Assembly: GCF_019448235.1 (NCBI RefSeq)
Contig: NZ_CP080409.1
Coordinates: forward strand, 1,674,001-1,738,000
From: Nocardioides panacisoli
GTDB taxonomy: Bacteria > Actinomycetota > Actinomycetes > Propionibacteriales > Nocardioidaceae
DNA: 64,000 nucleotides
Direction of reading: 5' to 3'
Position 1 is the stretch's first letter, and each line of letters opens with the position of its first letter. The notes beneath the pieces are model-generated. The model was not told where the DNA came from, searched no databases, and saw only the letters and a program-made list of their open reading frames with translations. Made by a program: the position numbers and the translations under genes. Positions 15,882-24,600 of this stretch are shown piece by piece.

Positions 15882-18224
15882 GTGGGCGCCCACGCCACGG
15901 CCGTCGATCTGCACCGACGCGCCACCGAACTCGCCAACGCCGGGGACCTCGGAGGGGCCGAGGCGCTGCTGCGGCGGGCCCTCCCGCTCGCCGTGGACGT
16001 CGACGAGCTCGCCCTGGTCGACGGCACGCTGGCGTTCGTGGAGGCCGAGCAGGGGGCGGTCGACGCGGCCGGGCAGCGCTGCGACCGGGCACTGTCACGT
16101 GCCGGGATGTCCGCGGCCGGCCGGGCGACCCTGGTGGGACAGGTCGGGTACGTGCGCTGGCTCGGGGGCCGCGCCCGGGACGCGGTCGTGCTGTTCAGCG
16201 AGGCGCTCGAGCACCTGACGGGACCGGCACGCGACCGCGTGCTGAACAACCGCGGCGTGGTGCAACTGGGGCTGGGCGAGCTCGACGGCGCCGCCGCCGA
16301 CTTCGCCACCGGACTCGGCGGCAGTGACGCACTCGAGGTCGCCAAGTGCGCCCACAACCTGGGCTACGTGCATCTGCTGCGCGGGGAGCTGGTGGATGCG
16401 CTGCAGCTGATGGACGGCGCGCGACCCACCCTGGACTCGCTCGGTCCGTTCGTCACCGCGCCGATCGACATCGACCGGTGCGAGGCGCTGGAGGCCGCCG
16501 GACTCCGCCAGGAGGCGGTCGGGCTGCTGCGCGAGGTCCGCGACCGGCTCGCCGACAGCGGGCTCTGGCGGGCGCAGTCCGACGTCGACATCCGGTTGGC
16601 GCGCCTCACGGCCGGCCCCGCCGCCGTCTCACTGGCGCAGGAGGCCGCGGCGCGGTGCGCCGCCCAGGGCAACGCCGTGGAGGCGGACCGGGCGGCCGCG
16701 ACGGAGCTGGAGCTGCGCCTGCGGACCGCCGACCCACCCTCGGTCGGGGAGCTGACCGATCTGGCGACCCGGCTCGAGGCGGCCGAAGCACGGACGGCTG
16801 CACGTGCCCTCCGCATCCACGCCGCCGGGCTGCGGGGCGAGGCACCGGGCACCGTCGGCTCCGAGGAGCCCCTGGCGAACCGACTCCTCGCCGGTGAGGT
16901 CGGCGCGGCGGTGGCGCTGGCGGCAGGTGACACCGAGCAGGCGCTGCGCCGGGCGGCCGCCGCCATCGACGAGCTCGAGGAGTGGCAACGCCACATCGGC
17001 AGCCTCGAGCTCCAGGGGTCGACCCTCACCCGGGGCGAGCACGTGGTGCTCCTGGGGCAGCGCGCCGCGCTCGCGAGTGGCGACCCCGCCGCGTTGCTCG
17101 AGTGGTCCGAGCGTGCCCGTGAGGTGGCGGCCCGCGGCATCCCCCCACGCCCGCCCGACGAGCTGGGCGACCTGCTGGCCCGCCTGCGCCACCTCGGCCC
17201 GGAGGGTGACCAGCAGGAGCGGGCACGACTGATCGACCAGATCCGGCGCGGTCGCTGGCGGGCCAGCGGGGCGGTGCAGTCGATCGCGCCGCTCTCCCTG
17301 GACGGACTCCGCACCGCACTGGTGGACGCCCGCTTCGTCAGCATCCTGCGGGTCGCGGACGAGGTCGTCGCGCTCGTCGTCGCGCCCGACGAGGTCGAAG
17401 TGCTCCGACTGGGGCCGTGGCCCCGCCTCGCCTCCCTCCTGACGGGCCTGCCCGCCGACCTGGCCCTGACCGCCCAGTCGACGGCGGCCGTCGTACGCCG
17501 CAGCCTCGGGTCACGCCTCGCGGCGATCGATGCCATCGTGGCGCCGGCGTTCGCGCACGCGGGGCAGGTCGTGCTCACGGTGCCCGACGAGCTGGCGAGG
17601 ATCCCCTGGGGCCAGCTGGCGAGTCTCCGGGGCACCGCGGTCGCCCTCCCCCTCTCGGCGACGGCGTGGGCGAGCGCTCCCCACCGGCCGATCACCCCCG
17701 GGTCGGTCGGCGTGGTCCTCGGGCCGGGCACCCGCACGGGCGCGGCGGAGTCCACGGCCGTGGCGGCGGCCTGGCAGGGCGTGGCCGAGGCCGGCGTGCG
17801 TCCCGCGGCGACCTGCGCGGAGCTGCGGGCCCTGGCGGACGCGGTCGACGTGCTCCACGTGTGTGCCCACGGCCGCGACCGTGAGGGCCATCGGCTGTTC
17901 GCCGCGACCGAGCTCCACGACGGCCCCTGGTTCGGCCACGACGTCGAGCCGCTGCGCAGGGTGCCCGAGGTCGTCGTGCTCTCCGCCTGTGGGGTCGGCG
18001 GCGGCTCGCTCGGGATGGCGCGCGCGTGGCTGCACGCCGGGGCGCGCCACGTCATCGCCGCCCCGTCGGACATCTCCGAGTCAGCGGCCGCCGAGCGGTT
18101 CCCGCGGCTCCATGAGCTGCTCGCCCACGGCGTGGCGCCCGCCGACGCGGTCGCCCAGGCGTTCGGGGCGGACGCACTGGACTGCGCGGTCCAGTGCTAC
18201 GGCCCGTCGCCGACCGCGGGGTGA
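15882..18224 (+). CDS. TPR protein with C-terminal CHAT (caspase-like) protease domain
   Basis: A 780-residue protein. Residues 1 to about 420 are helical with repeated TPR-like pairs (for example ALSRAGMSAAGRATLVGQVG, VLNNRGVVQLGLGELDGA, AHNLGYVHLLRGELVDAL). The C-terminal third, about 450-780, is a CHAT domain, a caspase/separase-like cysteine protease fold; the catalytic pair is His663 in LHVCAHG and Cys703 in LSACGVG, both in the standard context. CHAT proteases joined to TPRs include the Craspase effector and proteases acting in bacterial immunity. Here it follows a subtilisin-like protease by 12 bases in an operon led by a sigma factor. It lacks a signal peptide and membrane helices. 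Its trigger and its substrate are unknown; one of the other operon products is a plausible substrate. Confidence 0.87.
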   Translation: MGAHATAVDLHRRATELANAGDLGGAEALLRRALPLAVDVDELALVDGTLAFVEAEQGAVDAAGQRCDRALSRAGMSAAGRATLVGQVGYVRWLGGRARDAVVLFSEALEHLTGPARDRVLNNRGVVQLGLGELDGAAADFATGLGGSDALEVAKCAHNLGYVHLLRGELVDALQLMDGARPTLDSLGPFVTAPIDIDRCEALEAAGLRQEAVGLLREVRDRLADSGLWRAQSDVDIRLARLTAGPAAVSLAQEAAARCAAQGNAVEADRAAATELELRLRTADPPSVGELTDLATRLEAAEARTAARALRIHAAGLRGEAPGTVGSEEPLANRLLAGEVGAAVALAAGDTEQALRRAAAAIDELEEWQRHIGSLELQGSTLTRGEHVVLLGQRAALASGDPAALLEWSERAREVAARGIPPRPPDELGDLLARLRHLGPEGDQQERARLIDQIRRGRWRASGAVQSIAPLSLDGLRTALVDARFVSILRVADEVVALVVAPDEVEVLRLGPWPRLASLLTGLPADLALTAQSTAAVVRRSLGSRLAAIDAIVAPAFAHAGQVVLTVPDELARIPWGQLASLRGTAVALPLSATAWASAPHRPITPGSVGVVLGPGTRTGAAESTAVAAAWQGVAEAGVRPAATCAELRALADAVDVLHVCAHGRDREGHRLFAATELHDGPWFGHDVEPLRRVPEVVVLSACGVGGGSLGMARAWLHAGARHVIAAPSDISESAAAERFPRLHELLAHGVAPADAVAQAFGADALDCAVQCYGPSPTAG

Positions 18225-18240
18225 CCCCGCGGCGCCCACC

Positions 18241-19209
18241 TCAGCGAGTGAAGACGATCTTGCCGAAGACGTCGCCGTCGGCCATGGCGGCGAACCCGTC
18301 GCGGGCCTGCTCCATCGGCATGGTGCGGTCGATCAGCGGCGCGGAGCCGGAGGCGTCCAGCAGCTGCACCAGCGACCCGAGCTCGTCGCGCGTGCCCATG
18401 GTGGAGCCGATCACCTGCAGCTGCAGGAAGAAGATCCGCATCAGGCCGGCGTCGTCCACGTCAGGCCCGGAGGTGGTGCCGGAGATGACGATCTTGCCGC
18501 CGGGGCGCAGCGACCGGACGGAGTGCGACCAGGTGGCGCGGCCCACGGTCTCCATCACGGCGTCGACCTTGAACGGCAGCCGCTCGCCGGACTCGAAGAC
18601 CTCGTGGGCGCCCAACTCGAGCGCCTTGGCCCGCTTGGCCTCGTCGCGACTGGTGGCGAAGACCTTCAGGCCACCGGCGCGGGCCAAGGTGATCAGCGCG
18701 GTGGCGACACCGCCACCGGCTCCCTGGACGAGCACGGAGTCACCGGGCTTGAGGCCACCCTGGGTGAACAGCATGCGGTACGCCGTCAGCCATGCGGTCG
18801 GCAGGCAGGCGGCCTGCTCGAAGGAGAGCGAGGCCGGCTTCGGCACGACGTTGCCGCGCGGTACGACGACCTTGTCCGCGAAGCTGCCCTGGTGGTGCTC
18901 GGAGAGCAGGGAGCGGCCCGGGTCGAAGGTCTCGTCACCGCGCCAGTTGGGGTCGGAGACCACGGCGTGCACGACGACCTCGTTGCCGTCCTCGTCGATC
19001 CCGGCCGCGTCGCAGCCCAGGATCATCGGCAGCTTGTCCTCCTTCAGGCCCACGCCGCGCAGCGACCACAGGTCGTGGTGGTTGAGCGATGCGGCCTTGA
19101 CCGTCACGGTGGTCCACCCGTCGGGTGCGACCGGGTCGGGCCGCTCACCGACCACGAGGCCGGACAGCGGGTCGTCGGTGGAGAAGGACTCGGCGTAGAC
19201 GGCGAACAT
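18241..19209 (-). CDS. zinc-independent MDR oxidoreductase (quinone reductase-like)
   Basis: A 322-residue medium-chain dehydrogenase/reductase. The N-terminal GroES-like domain contains NHHDLWSLRGVG and lacks the cysteine-rich structural zinc loop; the Rossmann domain has VLVQGAGGGVATALITLARAGG for NADPH binding. This pattern fits NADPH:quinone oxidoreductases and crotonyl-CoA reductase-like relatives rather than zinc alcohol dehydrogenases. The substrate is unknown. It ends 16 bases from the CHAT gene, to which it is convergent. TAGGGT lies 7 bases before the ATG. Confidence 0.82.
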   Translation of the reverse strand: MFAVYAESFSTDDPLSGLVVGERPDPVAPDGWTTVTVKAASLNHHDLWSLRGVGLKEDKLPMILGCDAAGIDEDGNEVVVHAVVSDPNWRGDETFDPGRSLLSEHHQGSFADKVVVPRGNVVPKPASLSFEQAACLPTAWLTAYRMLFTQGGLKPGDSVLVQGAGGGVATALITLARAGGLKVFATSRDEAKRAKALELGAHEVFESGERLPFKVDAVMETVGRATWSHSVRSLRPGGKIVISGTTSGPDVDDAGLMRIFFLQLQVIGSTMGTRDELGSLVQLLDASGSAPLIDRTMPMEQARDGFAAMADGDVFGKIVFTR

Positions 19210-19216
19210 GTCCGCG

Positions 19217-19222
19217 ACCCTA
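19217..19222 (-). promoter_or_regulatory. -10 element (TAGGGT) of a near-leaderless promoter
   Basis: On the minus strand TAGGGT ends 7 bases before the ATG at 19209. Confidence 0.45.
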
Positions 19223-19252
19223 CCGACCCCGGATGACGCCGCAACGGCCCGT

Positions 19253-19268
19253 CGGAAGGTTTCTTCCG
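19253..19268. terminator. small hairpin in the gap after the malic enzyme gene
   Basis: CGGAAG and CTTCCG form a perfect 6-base stem with a GTTT loop. The 183-base gap 19210-19392 contains nothing else recognisable. It could end malic enzyme transcripts on the minus strand, but there is no T run. Confidence 0.3.
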
Positions 19269-19392
19269 CGGCGGCGTATCAGGCCGCCGTCGGTCGACTC
19301 CTCGTCGGCAGTGGTGCACCGCGCGCCGCCGTCCCGAGCAGGGCGGGCCAGCGGCGGGGTCGGCGTTCTGGGGGGATGCCGAGCCCGCCGCT

Positions 19393-20604
<1,212 letters not shown>

Positions 20605-20630
20605 AGCGCCCCCGCGCAGCCGACACGGTC

Positions 20631-20969
20631 TCAGAGCAGGCGTGGCGCCGGCCACACCCGCGCGAGGGCGACGGCGAGGACGTCGCCGTCCGCGACGGGG
20701 CCGCGATGGCGCGAGTCCACGCCCGCGTCGGGGTTGTCACTGAGCAGCCACCAGCCGGCGGCACCGCTCGCGGTGGTGCGCTCCTCCACGGCCCGCTTGA
20801 CCGCGACCGTGCCGTCGGGGAGTCGGGCGACGACGACCCTCCCCGGGCGCGCGTTGCCGCCGTGGCGGACCAGGAGCCGGTCGCCGCCACGCAGCGTCGG
20901 GAGCATCGAGGCGCCGCTGACCACGGCCAGCCCCAGCCGCCGACGACCCCCCGTTGCCTCACCGCTCAC
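20631..20969 (-). CDS. sodX: nickel-type superoxide dismutase maturation protease
   Basis: A short S24/S26-type peptidase (about 112 residues). The Ser/Lys dyad is visible: Ser21 in GASMLPTLRGGD and Lys57 in VAVKRAVE, followed by LLSDNPDAGVDSR, matching SodX and leader peptidase signatures. It removes the N-terminal leader from SodN so that nickel can bind the new N-terminal His. Divergent from sodN by 59 bases, whereas many actinobacteria carry it downstream in the same direction. Start is uncertain: GTG 20969 has a CACTAC hexamer 5 bases upstream, and ATG 20996 would add nine residues. No transmembrane segment is seen, consistent with cytoplasmic processing. Confidence 0.85.
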   Translation of the reverse strand: MSGEATGGRRRLGLAVVSGASMLPTLRGGDRLLVRHGGNARPGRVVVARLPDGTVAVKRAVEERTTASGAAGWWLLSDNPDAGVDSRHRGPVADGDVLAVALARVWPAPRLL

Positions 20970-21028
20970 GGCGAGTAGTGTCGCAGGCAGCCACATCCAC
21001 CGAAAGCTAGAGCACAGAGAGGACACGC

Positions 21029-21430
21029 ATGTTCCAGCGACTGTTCGCTCCCACCATCGAGGTCTCGGCCCACTGCGACCTGCCGTGCGGCGTCTACGAC
21101 CCCGCCCAGGCCCGCATCGAGGCCGAGTCGGTCAAGATGGTCATCCAGAAGGCGCTCGACAGCGACGACCCGGACTTCCGTGCCCGGGCCATCGTGATCA
21201 AGGAGGAGCGCTCCGAGTTGGTCAAGCACCACCTGTGGGTGCTGTGGACCGACTACTTCAAGCCCCCGCACTTCGAGAAGTACCCGCAGCTGCACGTCCT
21301 CGTCAACGAGGCCACCAAGCTCGCGGGCGCGGCCGGCACGAAGGGCACCTTCGACATCGAGAAGGCCGACGAGCTGCTCGCCAAGATCGACGAGATCGCC
21401 GAGATCTTCTGGGAGACCAAGAAGGGCTGA
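21029..21430 (+). CDS. sodN: nickel superoxide dismutase
   Basis: Ni-SOD precursor (133 residues), a cytoplasmic hexameric enzyme that dismutates superoxide. The nickel hook HCDLPCGVYD occupies residues 15-24, with the ligands His15, Cys16 and Cys20, so a 14-residue leader (MFQRLFAPTIEVSA) must be cleaved before Ni binds. The rest is the four-helix bundle. A GAGAGGA site precedes the ATG. The protease expected to remove the leader (sodX) is divergent next door. A 15-base-pair stem-loop terminator follows the gene. In Streptomyces sodN is under nickel control by Nur, but no Nur site was identified here. Confidence 0.97.
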   Translation: MFQRLFAPTIEVSAHCDLPCGVYDPAQARIEAESVKMVIQKALDSDDPDFRARAIVIKEERSELVKHHLWVLWTDYFKPPHFEKYPQLHVLVNEATKLAGAAGTKGTFDIEKADELLAKIDEIAEIFWETKKG

Positions 21431-21447
21431 TCCCCAGCAGGCAGTCG

Positions 21448-21482
21448 CCAGTGGCCGTGTCCAGTTCGGGCACGGCCACTGG
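21448..21482 (+). terminator. stem-loop terminator of sodN
   Basis: CCAGTGGCCGTG and CACGGCCACTGG form a 12-base perfect stem extended by three more pairs including one wobble, with a 5-base loop. It starts 18 bases after the sodN stop. Confidence 0.75.
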
Positions 21483-21540
21483 TGCGTCCGGCCGCGGTCG
21501 GGTCCGGCACCGCACCCCGCCGCCACGCGCGCCGTGACAT

Positions 21541-21565
21541 TGCACGATCAGTGCATTATCGTGCA
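21541..21565 (+). promoter_or_regulatory. operator-like inverted repeats before the cupin regulator
   Basis: TGCACGAT (21541-21548) and ATCGTGCA (21558-21565) are perfect inverted repeats; TGCAC and GTGCA also pair within 21541-21555. The site ends 3 bases before the ATG of a helix-turn-helix regulator, so autoregulation is likely. Confidence 0.6.
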
Positions 21566-21568
21566 CTC

Positions 21569-22159
21569 ATGGACGACCACGCCACTCCCCTCGCCCGGGC
21601 GATCGGGACACGCCTGCGGGAGCAACGCGGAGCCCGTGGCTGGACCCTGGACCGCCTGGCGGAATCGGCAGGAGTGAGCCGACGCATGGTCGTCAACGTC
21701 GAGCAGGGCGCCACCAACCCCAGCGTCGGGACCCTGCTGCGGCTCGCCGAGGCGCTCGGGATCGGGCTTCCCGAGCTCGTCGAGCCGCCCACCACGCGTC
21801 CCTTGGTCATCACCCGCCGGGACGAGGGCGCCACCCTCTGGCACGGGGATCGTGGTGGCCACGGCGTCCTCGTCGCCCATGCCCCGGGCCCGGAGGTGGT
21901 CGAGCTGTGGTCGTGGACCCTCGCCCCGGGGGACGAACACCGCAGTGAGGCCCATCCCCCCGGCACCCGTGAACTCCTCCACGTCCACACCGGGGAGCTG
22001 ATGCTGACCGTCGACCGGGAACCGGTGACGCTCGCGACCGGGGACGCCGCGTCCTTCCATGGCGACCGTCCCCATGCCTACGGCAACACGAGTGACGCCG
22101 TCGCGACCTTCTCACTGACCGTGTGGGAACCGGCCGAGCGCGCGACGAGGAGGGCCTGA
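21569..22159 (+). CDS. XRE-family regulator with C-terminal cupin domain
   Basis: A 196-residue regulator: an XRE helix-turn-helix (about 8-65; LDRLAESAGVSRRMVVNVEQGATNPSVGTLLRLAEAL) joined to a double-stranded beta-helix cupin (about 105-190; TRELLHVHTGELMLTVD and GDAASFHGDRPHAYGN). Such proteins sense small molecules through the cupin and often regulate neighbouring metabolic or transport genes. The start at 21569 follows a strong inverted repeat by 3 bases. An FMN-binding protein gene begins 1 base after the stop and an exporter gene overlaps that, so the three form one operon. Confidence 0.88.
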   Translation: MDDHATPLARAIGTRLREQRGARGWTLDRLAESAGVSRRMVVNVEQGATNPSVGTLLRLAEALGIGLPELVEPPTTRPLVITRRDEGATLWHGDRGGHGVLVAHAPGPEVVELWSWTLAPGDEHRSEAHPPGTRELLHVHTGELMLTVDREPVTLATGDAASFHGDRPHAYGNTSDAVATFSLTVWEPAERATRRA

Positions 22160-22160
22160 C

Positions 22161-22829
22161 GTGGAGATCCTGCCCTGGGACCGGGCAACGAGCGACCGGG
22201 AGTGGCGGGCGTGGCTCGCCACCACCGAGCGCTTCGGGCTGCTCACTGCCAACAACTGCGACCCGGCTGCCGCACCGATCGTCGTACCCACGCACTTCAC
22301 CCTCGCCGGGGACGACATCTGGCTCCATCTCTCGCGGTCGAACCCCGCGTGGCCGCACCTCGAGGCAGCTGCGGAGGTGCGACTGGCCCTGACCGGCGAC
22401 CACGCCTACGTCCCCTCCTACTGGCGGGCTGCACCCGACACGCCCGTGACCGACGGTGTCCCGACCAGCTACTACACCTCCGTGCAGTTCGTGTGCCACC
22501 CAGCGGTGGTCGACGACCCCGACGCCAAGGCCGGGATCCTCCGCGCGCAACTGGCCGATCTCCAACCCGAGGGCGGGCACGCTGAGGTGACCGCCGACGG
22601 GCCTCCCCACGCCCGCATGCTGCCGGGCATCCGCGGACTGGTCCTGACCGTCCTGCGGGTCGAGGCGAAGTTCAAGTACGACGACGAGAAGCCCGTGGGC
22701 CACCGGAGCCGCGTGAGTGAGCGACTCGACGAGCGCAACCAACGGCTCGACCGGGGCGCCGCGCGGCAACAGCGGCGCCGCCGGGACCTCCTGGGCGACT
22801 GGCGGGAACGTCCCGAAGGCACCACGTGA
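22161..22829 (+). CDS. FMN-binding PaiB/PNPOx-like protein
   Basis: A 222-residue protein of the split-barrel flavin-binding superfamily, most like the PaiB or FMN-binding negative regulator group: a FGLLTANNCDPAAAPIVVPTHFTL opening strand pair, HLSRSNPAWPHL, then WRAAPDTPVTDGVPTSYYTSVQF and a RGLVLTVLRVEAKFKYDDEKP tail, where the last segment is typical of PaiB. The C-terminus is strongly basic. The GTG start has a GAGGAGGG site 5 bases upstream. It lies between a cupin regulator and an RhtA-type exporter. Role unknown; a flavin-dependent reductase or a repressor are both possible. Confidence 0.8.
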   Translation: MEILPWDRATSDREWRAWLATTERFGLLTANNCDPAAAPIVVPTHFTLAGDDIWLHLSRSNPAWPHLEAAAEVRLALTGDHAYVPSYWRAAPDTPVTDGVPTSYYTSVQFVCHPAVVDDPDAKAGILRAQLADLQPEGGHAEVTADGPPHARMLPGIRGLVLTVLRVEAKFKYDDEKPVGHRSRVSERLDERNQRLDRGAARQQRRRRDLLGDWRERPEGTT

Positions 22830-23860
22830 GGGTCCGACCGGCGACCGGCTCGCTCCCCGTGCCCCCGTGGACGCTGGCCGTCACCGCGATGCTCTCGGTC
22901 CAGCTCGGGTCCGCACTGTCGGTGGGCCTGATCGCCGAGGTGGGACCGGCAGGCACCGCATGGCTGCGACTGACCCTGGGCGCACTGGTCTTCCTGGCAC
23001 TGGCACGACCTCCCCTGCGCACCGTGACGCGGCGCGACGTCGCGCCGCTGGTCGGGCTGGGGGTCACGACCGGTCTCGTCACGATCACGTTCCTGGCGGC
23101 GATCGAGCGGATCCCGCTCGGCACCGCCGTTGCCATCGAGTTCCTCGGCCCCCTGACCGTCGCCGCCGTCCGGAGCCACGACCGACGGCAGCTGCGGTGG
23201 CCAGCACTGGCGCTCCTGGGCGTCGTACTGCTCACCCAACCCTGGCAGGGGGAGGTCAACGTCGCCGGCGTCACCTTCGCGGCCCTCGGCGCACTCGGAT
23301 GGGGCACCTACATCGTGCTCACGCAACACGTCGGCGATCGCTTCAGCGGCATCTCGGGCCTCTCCCTCACCATCCCGATCGCCGCGGCGACCGCGGCGCT
23401 GTTCGGGGTGCCGCAGGCGTCCGGCGCGATCACGCCGGCGGTGGTGGCCGCCGCGGCCGGGCTGGCGCTGCTGCTCCCCGCGCTGCCCTTCGCACTCGAG
23501 ATGCTCGCGCTGCGCCACCTCACCCACACCGCGTTCGGCACCCTGATGGCACTCGAGCCGGCCTTCGGCCTGCTGCTCGGAGCGGTGGTGCTGCACCAGC
23601 GCCCCGACCCCGAGCAACTGCTCGGCATCATCCTCGTGGTGCTCGCGGGGGCGGCAGCGCAGCGCCAGGGGCGTCGAGCCCCGACCTCAGTCGCGGTCGT
23701 CGACGTCGCGCTCGAGCGCCGCCACGCTGTCGCTGTGGATCGTGCCGGCGATGGCCAGCAGCGCGGTCGCCGCGAGCCCGATCGCCAACAAGGGGATGTC
23801 GCGCAGGTTCCAGGCCAGGCCGAGCTGGATCAGCTGGGTCAGCAGGACAGGGCCCCGTGA
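22826..23860 (+). CDS. EamA/RhtA-family exporter with an extended C-terminus
   Basis: A ten-helix drug/metabolite transporter related to threonine/homoserine exporter RhtA; duplicated EamA halves span about 15-145 and 155-285 (GTAVAIEFLGPLTVAAV and FGTLMALEPAFGLLLGAVVLHQ). The stop lies at 23858, so about 57 extra residues follow the last helix; they are hydrophilic and Arg/Gln-rich and are read from the antisense strand of the convergent gene, which it overlaps by 174 bases. Relatives normally end near residue 287. A lost stop codon is the simplest explanation. GTG overlaps the upstream stop by 4 bases (GTGA), indicating translational coupling with the FMN-binding protein. Confidence 0.83.
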   Translation: MRVRPATGSLPVPPWTLAVTAMLSVQLGSALSVGLIAEVGPAGTAWLRLTLGALVFLALARPPLRTVTRRDVAPLVGLGVTTGLVTITFLAAIERIPLGTAVAIEFLGPLTVAAVRSHDRRQLRWPALALLGVVLLTQPWQGEVNVAGVTFAALGALGWGTYIVLTQHVGDRFSGISGLSLTIPIAAATAALFGVPQASGAITPAVVAAAAGLALLLPALPFALEMLALRHLTHTAFGTLMALEPAFGLLLGAVVLHQRPDPEQLLGIILVVLAGAAAQRQGRRAPTSVAVVDVALERRHAVAVDRAGDGQQRGRREPDRQQGDVAQVPGQAELDQLGQQDRAP

Positions 23861-24082
23861 CCAGGCGCGCAGCTGCCACAGCGCCCACGCCGACGCCGCC
23901 AGCAGGGCGGCGTAGATGGCGAAGAAGATCGCGGTCGACACCCCCAACGCACGACGCTCCGGAGCGAGGTCGGCCACCTCGACCACGGCGAAGCCGAGCA
24001 GCACCACCGCCTGCAGCGCCACCAGCGAGGCCGCCACTGTCAACGGTGGTGGCGTCTCGCGGGCGTCCCCTGGTTCCGACAC
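23687..24082 (-). CDS. small four-helix membrane protein
   Basis: A 131-residue membrane protein with four hydrophobic helices (about 13-35, 45-67, 75-95 and 97-115) and a charged C-terminus. No named family is recognised; similar four-helix proteins are common in Nocardioides. The GTG at 24082 is supported by TACGCT exactly 6 bases upstream; longer in-frame starts cross that element. Its 3' end overlaps the extended end of the convergent exporter gene by 174 bases. Confidence 0.7.
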   Translation of the reverse strand: MSEPGDARETPPPLTVAASLVALQAVVLLGFAVVEVADLAPERRALGVSTAIFFAIYAALLAASAWALWQLRAWSRGPVLLTQLIQLGLAWNLRDIPLLAIGLAATALLAIAGTIHSDSVAALERDVDDRD

Positions 24083-24088
24083 CCGCGC

Positions 24089-24094
24089 AGCGTA
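24089..24094 (-). promoter_or_regulatory. -10 element (TACGCT) of a leaderless promoter
   Basis: On the minus strand TACGCT ends 6 bases before the GTG at 24082. Confidence 0.5.
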
Positions 24095-24168
24095 GACCAC
24101 GCCGACACGCCACGCTGACCACGGGTTTTGTGATCCAGTCGACCTCACTTACCCCTTGATTCACGACG

Positions 24169-24182
24169 CGTTCCTTGGAACG
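24169..24182. promoter_or_regulatory. inverted repeat in the whiB promoter region
   Basis: CGTTCC and GGAACG flank a TT centre, 138 bases before the whiB start. TTGATT at 24156 could be a -35 element. The 238-base gap 24083-24320 holds nothing else clear; a CRP-like TGTGATC half-site occurs at 24129 but lacks its partner. Confidence 0.35.
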
Positions 24183-24320
24183 CTGGGGCTCGGCTGGTGA
24201 ACGGCTTCACTTGTGTGTCCCGGTGCTGCCTGCAGACCGGACGAGCCGCCCCGCCTCCTGTTCATCCATCCCCCACGCAATCACTCCCTGCGCACGCAGG
24301 AAGGAAAGAGGACCCCCACC

Positions 24321-24575
24321 GTGGACTGGCGTCACCGCTCCGCATGCCTCGACGAGGACCCGGAGCTGTTCTTCCCGATCGGCAACACCGGTCCGGCCAT
24401 CCTGCAGATCCAGGAGGCCAAGGCCGTGTGCCAGCGCTGCGACGTGCGCGAACAGTGCCTGCAGTGGGCACTGGAGGCGGGACAGGACCACGGCGTGTGG
24501 GGCGGCCTCAGCGAGGACGAGCGCCGGGCGCTCAAGCGTCGCAACGCGCGGGCACGCGTCCGCACCCGCGCCTGA
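24321..24575 (+). CDS. whiB1: WhiB-family iron-sulfur regulator (WhiB1 type)
   Basis: An 84-residue Wbl protein that binds a nitric-oxide-sensitive [4Fe-4S] cluster and works with the primary sigma factor. The four cluster cysteines are Cys9, Cys37, Cys40 and Cys46, the same spacing and numbering as M. tuberculosis WhiB1, followed by the GVWGGL turn and a basic C-terminal tail (RRALKRRNARARVR) for DNA contact. The GTG start is preceded by AGGAAAGAGGA and gives exactly the family length. Divergence from or adjacency to pdtaS matches the mycobacterial order Rv3219-Rv3220c, which supports the WhiB1 assignment. Confidence 0.95.
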   Translation: MDWRHRSACLDEDPELFFPIGNTGPAILQIQEAKAVCQRCDVREQCLQWALEAGQDHGVWGGLSEDERRALKRRNARARVRTRA

Positions 24576-24600
24576 GCGCTCCCCCGACCGCTGCCCCGGG

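Noticed and set aside
24129..24150. A CRP site in the whiB1 promoter, as in M. tuberculosis
   Set aside because: Only the TGTGATC half is present; the second half does not match the TCACA arm at the right distance.
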